Positions 55,757 to 64,000 of a DNA stretch of 64,000 nucleotides are shown here, piece after piece. The notes beneath the pieces were generated by a model, which ran no database searches, was not told the origin of the DNA, and saw only the letters and a list, made by a program, of their open reading frames with translations. Both the position numbers and the translations under genes were made by a program. The stretch's first letter is position 1. Every line of letters begins with the position of its first letter. The stretch spans positions 1,772,392-1,836,391 of the forward strand of contig JARFIW010001189.1 in assembly GCA_036346225.1 (NCBI GenBank), in the 5' to 3' direction. The stretch is from Platerodrilus igneus (taxonomy: Eukaryota; Arthropoda; Insecta; Coleoptera; Lycidae).

Positions 55757-56424
55757 TGTAGGAAAATTGACACTTTAGATGGTTCTTTGTGTTTGTAATC
55801 CTACATTTGATTAATGACTGATGTAAGTTCGAAGGACCAGAACAGTATTATCATTTATTGAACACAGTTTTGAACTAGTGATTAAACAATATTGACTGTT
55901 CAATGATAATGCAAGCAGTAAACTTACACACAATTTATAAGTTTTATTACCACTCAGATTGTGAATGACATAATAATTGTTTATTGATTAATCTCCAAGG
56001 AGATGAAATAAGCCTACTAAAACGGTTTTGTAAATAAATTGAACATTGATTTGAGTACATGCGCTTGCATTTAACTTACAAATAAACATATATACAAGTA
56101 TGTAATATCAAAATGAAAATACAAGCACAATATTTCTAACATCACACAGTTTTGAACTAGTGATTAAACAATATTGACTGTTCAATGATAATGCAAGCAG
56201 TAAACTTACACACAATTTATAAGTTTTTATTACTACTCAAATTATGAATGACATAACAATTGTTTATTGATTAATCTCCAAGGAGATGAAATAAGCCTAC
56301 TAAAACGGTTTTGTAAATAAATTGAACATTGATTTGAGTACATGCGCTTGCATTTAACTTACAAATAAACATATATACAAGTATGTAATATCAAAATAAA
56401 AATACAAGCACAATATTTTTAACA
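55757..56424 (-). repeat. Tandem BEL LTRs (one complete, one 3'-truncated)
   Basis: 55757-56141 is a complete 385-bp LTR in minus orientation (TGTTAG...CCTACA). 56146-56424 is a second copy lacking its last ~105 bp. The join tcacacag joins the LTR start of one to the middle of the other. Confidence 0.85.
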
Positions 56425-59400
56425 TCCTCCGCCCTTTGTTAGAAGAGATGAGAAACGAGTGACTTCTAACATGATAAATGAAAAATGTTTATGAGTTATA
56501 ACTAATTGCTAAAAACTCTTGAATGGCATACACATAAAGTATAACAGCATGTTAAAGTATAACAAATTGTATATAAATATACAAACTAACTAAACTATTG
56601 AGCGTTACAAAGGTTCAAATTAGCACTGACGCGTTTAAGAGCGCAAGCAAGTTTGGAAAATGAGAACATACTAATATTGATAATATTGGTACTAATACAT
56701 ATATACTCTTCATTGTAAATTATCATCTTCTTGAATAGGAAGAGGACAGATCTTGGAGATGGCTCGCTGAGTAATACCTGTCTGAATGCGGATAGATACC
56801 ACGAACGATACCGTCAATACCATAATGTAATTGGACAATGCGGCCCAATTTCCACTTATTTGGTGGAAGATTGTCATCCTTAAGAAGCACAAGTGTGTCG
56901 AGCTTAACGTTTTGACATGAAGTTTTCCATTTAAATCTTTGTTGAAGCTCGGAAATATATTCTTTTGTCCAACGACGCCAAAAATGTTGAGTGATTTGTT
57001 GAAGTCTTTGATATAGTGCTAGTTTATTTTCTTCAATGTGTATCACACTCGGATCTGGTACTGTAGTAATTGGTTTTCCGATTAAAAAATGTGAAGGTGT
57101 GAGAGGAGATAGATCATTTGGATTAGAGGATAATGGGTAAAGGGGTCTTGAATTTAAAATCCCTTCAACTTGCACTAAAATACTATAAAATTCTTCATAC
57201 GTGAAAGCAGAGTCACCGATGACTCGTTTTAAATGAAACTTAGTGGCCTTGATACCAGCTTCCCAAAGGCCACCCATATTAGGAGAGTACGGAGGAATAA
57301 ATGACCAATTGAAATTGTGACTAGCTAAATGCGATTCTAAAGTATCTTTATTTTCAATCAAAAAATTATAAAGGTCCTTAAGTTGAGCATGAGCACCTAC
57401 ATACGTGCGACCATTGTCCGAGTATATTTTTGCTGGCATGCCTCTACGTGCAGTAAATCTACGTAAGCATAAAACAAAGGCATCTGAGGTTAAATCAGTG
57501 ACTGGCTCGAGATGCACAGCCTTTGTGCTAAAGCATATAAACAAACATACATAACATTTAGCAGTTTTTGCGCCGCGACCCCTTTTATTCTTTATAAAGA
57601 AAGGACCACAATAATCTGTACCCGTGACGTGAAATGGAGGGTGTGGTGTAACACGATCGATTGGTAAATGACCTAGGATATTTTGAATGTCTTTAGGTTT
57701 TGTTTTGAAACATTTAATGCAATTGTGAACCGTTTTCTTCGATAAATTTCGTCCGCCAATGGGCCAGAACGAATCTCGGACTGAACTAAGCAATTGTTGA
57801 GGTCCAGCATGTAATAGAATTTTGTGTTCGTGACGAAACAAAAGTTTTGCAAAGGCATGTTTAGCAGAAATGATTATGGGAAGTTTTTTATCGTACTCAA
57901 ATGATGAGTTTGCAAGTCTTCCACCTACACGCATTGTAGCACCAACATGTAGGAAAGGATTCAGAGCAGAAAGCTTACTCCCTTTGTTTAAGGGTTGACC
58001 AGAAGATAGACATTTAATTTCGTCTGGAAATGATTCCTGTTGCGAAAAGGACGCTAAACGAATTAATGAAGCATGTAATTCACAAACTGTCAAAGAACCT
58101 TGTTTCCTGGCTTGTTTTGGCAATCGTAAATTACTAATAAATCTTAAGCAATATGCCATGATACGCTTAACCTTTTGAAGTTCAGAAAATTTCTCAAATA
58201 AAAAAAATGATGCGCTTGTTTTTGACGAGCGTTGCAGTGTTGAAACTAATGCAGGCACGCACTGAGACGTGAGTGCAGTTGTGAAACTAAACTCTAAAAG
58301 TAAACTTGGACCACAAAACCACAAAGGTAGATTCAGCAGTTTTTTTAGGAGCAATGCCTCGTGTAAGGAGGTCTGCTGGATTTTCTGATGTTGAAATGTA
58401 TTGCCAATTTGAAGTGTCACAAAGATTTTGTATCTGAGCGACACGATTCGAAATGAAAGTATCGAGTAGATGAGGTTGAGTTTTGACCCACGATAAAACG
58501 ATATTCGAATCTGTCCAATAGACAATGTTATCGATTTTTACATCTAATGAGAATTGTACTTTATCAACTAACTGTGCCATCATTAAGGCTCCGCACAATT
58601 CAAGCTTGGGTATTGTCAGCACCTTTAGAGGACTAACCTTAGTTTTTGCGCATAATAAATGGACTGATACCTTGTTCTGATTGTCAATAGATCTTATGTA
58701 TATGCATGTACCGTATGACATTTGACTACTGTCCGAAAATGCATGTAGTTCTATAATTTGCGCAGAATTACATATGACTTGACGAGAAATCCTGAGTGAA
58801 TTAAGCTCAGTTATTTCTTTGGAGTATTGAGTCCACTGCGTTTCTAAATCAGCGGGTAATCTTTCATCCCAACCAATTTTTGTCAGCCATAGCTGTTGCA
58901 TAAATATTTTTGCCGTGATTGTACATGGACTTAAAAGACCTAGCACGTCGAAAATTGTAGATATGAAAGATAATACGACACGTTTTGTAATGATTTGTTT
59001 GCTTGATTGAAATTCACAAATGTTGTAAAAGAATTCATCCGAGTAACTGTTGTAAGCAAGACCTAATGTCTTCGTGTTTTCATTTGGACCAAAATCCAAA
59101 AGGTTGTTTGATATTTCTGATGACTTGACTGGTTCAAGTACTTCGGATGGTTAGAATTCCATTTTCGCAAAATGAAACCACCTAATTTTAAAATGCTTGA
59201 AATATTAAAACATATTTTGAAGCTTCTTCTAAAGTAGTGCAACTTGTAATGAGATCATCGCAATACATATCCTTTCTTATTATTTTGGCAACGACAGGAT
59301 ATTTCTTTTCGCATTGAATTGCCAACTCAAATAAACATCTGATGGCAAGAAAACTTGAAGCCTTTTCACCATATGTGACCGTACATAATTCATATATATC

Positions 59401-59990
59401 AAGAGGCTGATTAGGATTTGATCGCCAAAATATTCTTTGAAGAGACCGTTGCGATTCGTCAACCCATATTGAACGATACATTTTGGAACAATCGCTTGTA
59501 ATAATGTATTTGAATCTGCGAAATCTAATAAGTATAGAGAAAAGATCGTCTTGTAAAACGGGACCATTTAATTGGATATCGTTTAATGATACGCCACTGG
59601 AAGAGGGTGTGCTTGAATTAAAAACAACTGGTAACTTAGTTGTCAAACTTTCCTCCTTATAGACTCCGTGATGTGGAATGTAAAATGTATAAATTGCAGT
59701 GTCTGCATTTTCGTCCACCTTTTTCATGTGACCGAGATTCTCGTACTCTAACATGAAGTCAACGTACATGACCTTTAATTTATTGTTTGCCTGTAGACGT
59801 TTTTCCAAAGACAAAAATTGCTTTAAGGCATTTTGTTTTGATTCACCTAATACAGCAGGCGATGCTGAGAGTGAAATTTTAACTACAAACTTACCATATT
59901 CGTTACATTTAGTGTGTTTCTTGAAGTGCGATTCGCATTCTTGCTCTTTTTGAGAAAGTGCCCTTTTGGAAACAATGTTTTCAACTTCCC
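56425..59990 (-). pseudogene. BEL/Pao RT-to-integrase region and 3' end, copy S6
   Basis: Minus strand from EKRALSQKEQECESH (about 59950) through RT (YCDDLITSC), A17/RNase H (270-residue piece 58287-59099) and integrase (600-residue piece 56723-58525 with GTDYCGPF, YSDNGRTYVGA, WEAGIKATK) to a stop at 56723-56725. A 3' leader, polypurine tract and LTR follow. It is broken by one-base losses near 58345, 59145 and 59217 and a 2-bp loss near 56803. It keeps the ~310 bp that S1 lost. Its 5' end joins the gypsy B leader at about 59990. Confidence 0.87.
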
Positions 59991-60968
59991 AATAGTTGCA
60001 ATTATGCGCGCTTTTATGGATTAATTACTTGTGGATATTAAATGCAAAAACTGCGTCGCTTTTATTATCCCGTGATGGATTTAGTACTTATGATGCAAAT
60101 TGCGTTGTGCCAAGATTCTGAAAGCTATTTCTTTAAGGTAATAATGATATTGCGTTGTTGAAGTTATACTGAAAGCGATTTCTCTGAGGTTTTTAAGTGT
60201 GTAATAAGGATGCTTTCTTCCGCGACTTTGCTTATCTTAGGTGGTTTTACGTTACCGTAGCAGAGTGTTTTGCTATAAGGTCAATGGTTTTAATAATCGT
60301 TCCGTGATTGCATTTGAAGAATTAGCTTTAGCTTTGAAATTAAATTGCGTTCTGTGTTTCTAGTTTGCCGGTTTATAAACGTGGTTTGAATCGCGCTTCT
60401 TATTTAGTGTTAGTGAATGTGCGCCCGTTATTTTTGGATTACTTGGAGTTTGTTTTTTTTTGTTTAATAATTTGTGGTAAGAATCTCTTTTAAATACAAT
60501 TCTTATTTGTTTTTTTAAAAAAATCTCTTTGTAAATAATCAAGTCTCTTTTTGCTTTTTTAAAGAAAAAAAAATTTCTTTAACATTCGTCTCATAAAATA
60601 CAGTCTCGTTTTTTTTGGAAATAATTCACTTTGTAATTATTTTCAAAACAGTATTTATAAAATAAAATTCATAAAACAATAATAATAAATAATAATAATA
60701 ATACTAGCATATATCAATTATAGTTTATGGTTTGTTTTTTTTTTAAAAAGGTATGGAAATGAACTTACATTAATTTCATCTGTTTCTTTGGTGGGCTCGA
60801 TCGATGCTGTATCTTGTCCACCTTGGTTCGTTTGTTGGATTTAGACGATTCTTGTTCTGCGTCCAACTTGGTTTGGGTTCTGCCAAAATTTCGAATTAAA
60901 ATTCTTGGACACCAATCTTCCGATTTTTGGATTTTCAGTGCCCTTTTGACATCCGTTACGACTGCGCC
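59991..60968 (-). other. Leader of gypsy B, LTR-proximal part, with primer site
   Basis: Non-coding; aligns with 3117-4041 of element A. The primer-binding site TGGCGCAGTCG... is at 60951-60969 on the minus strand, identical to that of copy A. Confidence 0.8.
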
Positions 60969-61461
60969 AGTTAAGGTTCGGGTCTTTGGAGCTGTGTTTT
61001 TAAAAAACAACTTCAAACACTTAACAACATTTATTTAATTTGAAACAGAAATTATGGTGAAATTTGGAATAACTTGTACATAATAACTTTAATAAAAAAA
61101 TACTTAATTGTACTGGTGAGTAGCTTGAACAACGAAGTATGGAGATCGAAGACTGACTGCCGGGCATTGAGCTCCCGGGCTTTTTATAATAACCTGCCCC
61201 TCACACGGCTGTGGGAACTTGCAGATCTCATGTCTGCGTTTCTCTTAATTGTACACTTTATTACAATGTAACAACTTAATTCTAAGTAATTGCGGTATGT
61301 TGACCGCCTGTGACCTGCCACCTGCAGTATCACTGCCCTCACGGATGCAAAGTTGCATGTCCGTTCTCATGAACTGTCGATAACCTCTCTGGGCTATCCT
61401 TGTGTTACAATGTTGCATTGAACTTGTACTTTTATTTAACAATTTCTATTAGATTCAATAT

Positions 61462-61521
<60 letters not shown>

Positions 61522-61541
61522 TAATTGGGGGATACATAACT
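60969..61541 (-). repeat. 5' LTR of gypsy B
   Basis: 573 bp with the same termini as the 3' LTR and a (TA)n tract at about 61466-61519. Followed by CGCT (61542-61545), the right target duplication. Confidence 0.93.
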
Positions 61542-61545
61542 CGCT

Positions 61546-61836
61546 TGAATGTGGATTTTTCTGCACAAATAGCAAGTCATCTAATTCTGAATCTTCATCT
61601 AAAGCTGATGGACGTTAATTTTTAGATTTATCTCGTACGCGTCTAATATTCCAAAAATTTTTTTCAATTAGGCTTATTGTTGATTGCGAGATTGGAGGGA
61701 GGTCGGGGTAAATTACATTGAATAAAATTCGAACTTCTTTGTGCGTTCGAATTCTATCTCCAAAGCCAATCATCATTAAAATTTCAATCCTTTCGGCTTC
61801 GTTAAGTCTCATTTTTGCTGACTTATTATTAAACAA
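61546..61836 (-). pseudogene. Transposase of element 3, N-terminal part
   Basis: The ATG at 61836 lies inside the right inverted repeat. It encodes RLNEAERIEILMMIGFGDR, HKEVRILFNVIYPDLPPIS and STISLIEKNFW, a helix-turn-helix pair typical of Tc1/mariner DNA-binding domains. A stop at 61615 follows, then broken frame to the gypsy B junction. Continues at 39080 downward. Confidence 0.75.
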
Positions 61837-62222
61837 GCAGCACGCACTTAACTAACGAACTTTCACTAAACTTATTTGACACTTTACAAACATTTTGTTT
61901 GTCAAAGCCTACCCGATAATTGGCACTTTAAGTGAATAAGTTTTTATTTAATAAAGCAGTTGTTTATCATCGGATTTAGAATTTTTTGTAAAATTCTATT
62001 TCTGCATGAAAAATCCTATTAATTGAAGTATCACAAGGGGTACATTGCTATTTAAAATTTTTAAATAGGGTATGCTAGCGCTTAGGGGTTGAAGGGTGGT
62101 GGGTTAAAAACTACATAATTAAATAACAATTTAAAAATAAAAATCGGCGTGTCAGAGCTATTTACTCAGAAATTGTCAATAATCATTTAATCGAATATAT
62201 CCGTTACTTTTGGGACGCACTG

Positions 62223-63946
62223 TATATCTAAGTGTAGTTTACAAGTAAAGATAAGATTTTCAAATGCAATAAATTGCATCAAAATTAAATCACCGGGAAG
62301 CATAGATAAATTGGCATTACAAAAATTTAACAATTGCGTCGAAAATATCAACGTACACGCATCCTAAATAAATTCATTATTAGAAAATCATTACGTGACT
62401 AGAAAACAACACATTTGTTCAAAAAACCAATATTCTATGGAAACAAATAAACACCAGGCGGTTCAATTATATAATAAATTAACAAACATCAAATACGTGA
62501 GTTGATTAAAAGCCAAAAGTTGGAAATCCTCGAATAATACTGCAATATGCTGAATGCAGACGTGACGAACAAAGCCTTCATCGAAGATTTAAACTAAGTA
62601 ATTTGTAAAAATTCCGAGTTTTGCTAGATAAAGCAAAAGTATTAGCCTAGATTGTAAACACGCCAATGAAAACAATGGGAGGAAGGGCTTATATATACGA
62701 TTGTAACGGAACGACATTTTAGTCTATATTCAACTCAGCAACAACTATGTAACTAATGATATAAAAATTAAAACAAATCAGATTTAAAAGTGCGAAAATT
62801 TGTGCAACGAAAAATAAGCCGATCTATAGATAGACGTAAGTTAAACAACTTAATTAAATTCATTTCTAATATTAACAAAACAGGGCTTTAATTTGGGACC
62901 TTTAATTTGAGATGGCTTTAATTTGGGACTTTAATTTAGGCTTTCTAACTTAGGACATATTCTAATTTTGGCGATATTTTAAAAATGCAGATATTCTAAT
63001 ATCAACAATTTCCGATTTGGGACCTTTTAATTTTGGATGTACTGTAATTTGGTACGATTTTAATTGTAAGAGATTTATGGGAGGCGATTCTTATATGAGG
63101 CCGGCTGAAAAGTGCAACACTGTAGCACTTCGGGTTCACGAGATATTTGCCGTTAAAGTTTTCTTAAACTTTGACTAGAGTACTTTTTCAACTTTTGTGT
63201 TATAATAATACTAAAAGATTTTATTGCGGATTCTGGCACAGTTTCACAAGAGCTACAATTTGCTAAAAAGCGCAACACTGTAGCACTTTGGGTTCACGAG
63301 ATATTTGCCGTTAAAAGTAGGAGGGCTAAGCCGCTTTGAGAACAGAAATCCACAGCAAGATATGTATACGCCGATTTGAGAACAAAATGAATAGCTAAGC
63401 CGCTTTGGGAAACAAAACGTGCAGCAAGATATGTATACGCCGCTTTGAGAACAGAATTGTTTTTGTATGTAAATTTGGTGCGTCGGGGGGTCGTTAGGTC
63501 TTTGGGGTGTGCGTTCGGGGAGGTCGTTAGATTTTTGTCGTGGGGTGGTGCGCGTGCGCTGGGGTGGAGATATTTTCTTAAAAAATTTTTTTAGCAGCGT
63601 TCCCGTGTTAAATATTAAATAAGATGGGGAAAGGTGTAATACATTTTTTCAAAATGTTGTGTGTAGAATGGAGTCCACGTGTTGGTTCTTGGCCGCTTCG
63701 GAGATTTTTCTGGGTAGGTTAAGCTAAAAATTAAAACGCCGCGGTGAAGAATTTTTTTATATTAAGCAAACGCGTGCAAGTGGTAAAGAGTTTTTTAGCT
63801 CTCTTCATAAGATGCGTTTTGTATGAAGTAGCAAATAAAATTGAGAAAATATACGAAATATATAATGGATCTAATTATAAAGTTTGCATGTAAAATCTTG
63901 TAAAAACAAGTCGTTCACTTCTTACGATTTCAATGTCAAGATTAGA
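62223..63946. other. Non-coding stretch with short direct repeats
   Basis: No ORF of note. 63107-63155 and 63258-63306 share gcaacactgtagcacttcgg-like sequence followed by gttcacgagatatttgccgt. 63324-63391 and 63392-63455 share ctaagccgctttg and gcaagatatgtatacgccg. 62880-63060 has recurring tttaatttgggac. A TATA-like tatatatacg lies at 62690. 63480-63560 is locally G-rich. Confidence 0.5.
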
Positions 63947-63949
63947 ATA

Positions 63950-64000
63950 GGTTAGGTTAGGTTAGGTTAGGTTAGGTTGGTGGTAGGTTAGTTAGGTTAG
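63950..64000. repeat. Short (TTAGG)n-like array
   Basis: Six near-perfect GGTTA units followed by interrupted ones up to the window edge. TTAGG is the ancestral insect telomere unit, but short runs are also common as dispersed repeats in insect genomes. Confidence 0.7.

Larger units (their letters stand above)
45668..59990. mobile_element. Mosaic of BEL/Pao copies in both orientations
   Basis: Segments in order: plus-strand 45703-51945 (near full-length), plus-strand 51946-53505 (integrase to LTR), minus-strand 53510-54842 (protease/RT), minus-strand 54849-55740 (RNase H zone), minus-strand tandem LTRs 55757-56424, minus-strand 56425-59990 (RT to 3' end). Copies are nearly identical. Joins fall inside coding sequence at short shared strings, and pol order is scrambled (the 54849-55740 piece should follow the 53510-54842 piece but precedes it in reading order). 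LTR: TGTTAG...CCTACA, 385 bp. No target duplication with the host gypsy element can be seen. Confidence 0.88.
39085..61541 (-). mobile_element. Ty3/gypsy errantivirus-like element B, with a BEL mosaic inside
   Basis: Minus-strand order: 5' LTR 61541-60969, primer site, leader 60968-59991, [BEL/Pao mosaic], leader rest with tandem repeats, gag, protease, a deletion of most of RT and RNase H, integrase, env remnant, polypurine tract, 3' LTR 39613-39085. Relative to element A about 140 bp of leader (A positions about 2975-3115) is missing at the BEL insertion, so that event was not a simple integration. Stops in protease and pol and the RT deletion make it defective. Confidence 0.92.
37828..62222 (-). 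mobile_element. Mariner-like element 3, split by gypsy B
   Basis: The left end CAGTGCTTCCCAAAAGTAAC and the right end, its inverse (...gttacttttgggacgcactg), are flanked by TA (37826-37827 and 62223-62224). Inverted repeats are about 37828-38239 and 61819-62222; the right one contains the transposase start codon. Without the 22.5 kb gypsy insertion and one CGCT the element would be about 1.9 kb. Confidence 0.9.

Overview
This window looks like a repeat-dominated stretch of an insect nuclear genome. It is strongly AT-rich, with no bacterial-style operons or ribosome binding sites. It carries an errantivirus-type Ty3/gypsy family, BEL/Pao, a second Ty3/gypsy family with 2.16 kb LTRs, Tc1/mariner-like transposons with 0.4-0.5 kb inverted repeats, an RTE-like LINE, many (TA)n tracts and a terminal (TTAGG)n-like run. 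The order of insect cannot be fixed from this. The only convincing non-transposon coding region is a tandem C2H2 zinc-finger ORF at 25.8-27.3 kb.

Layout. 1-4624: 5' part of gypsy element A (minus strand), inserted into a decayed fragment carrying a double-jelly-roll capsid-like gene and a protein-primed DNA polymerase B piece (4625-6400), which is partly repeated in inverse orientation. 6.4-9.3 kb: non-coding repeats leading into a satellite-like array. 9298-19273: an almost complete retroelement (element 1) with 2.16 kb LTRs, sitting in a (TA)n tract of that array; its 5' LTR was later hit by mariner-like element 1 (10781-13337). 19.3-21.3 kb: the rest of the array, with a tRNA-like sequence. 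21.3-24.25 kb: decayed LTR-like DNA. 25.4-27.3 kb: zinc-finger array. 27455-about 29100: mariner-like element 2. 29308-29348: a textbook-pattern hammerhead ribozyme. 29482-32419: a foldback element split by a 5'-truncated LINE with an 11-bp target duplication. 32472-37592: element 2, a decayed sister of element 1.

37828-62222 is one nested insertion. Mariner-like element 3 (TA target duplication) was split by gypsy element B (39085-61541, CGCT target duplication). The 5' leader of B was in turn replaced by a 14.3 kb mosaic of BEL/Pao copies in both orientations (about 45668-59990). 62.2-64.0 kb is non-coding with short direct repeats.

Working together: no intact autonomous element is visible. 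Gypsy B has lost its RT, elements 1 and 2 share one RT deletion, and the BEL and mariner copies carry frameshifts or stops. Even so, target-site duplications, paired LTRs and one empty site let the order of events be read directly. The most novel leads are the hammerhead ribozyme, the capsid-like/PolB remnant with inverted parts, the replicating but RT-deleted LTR lineage that sits in (TA)n tracts, and the microhomology-joined BEL mosaic.
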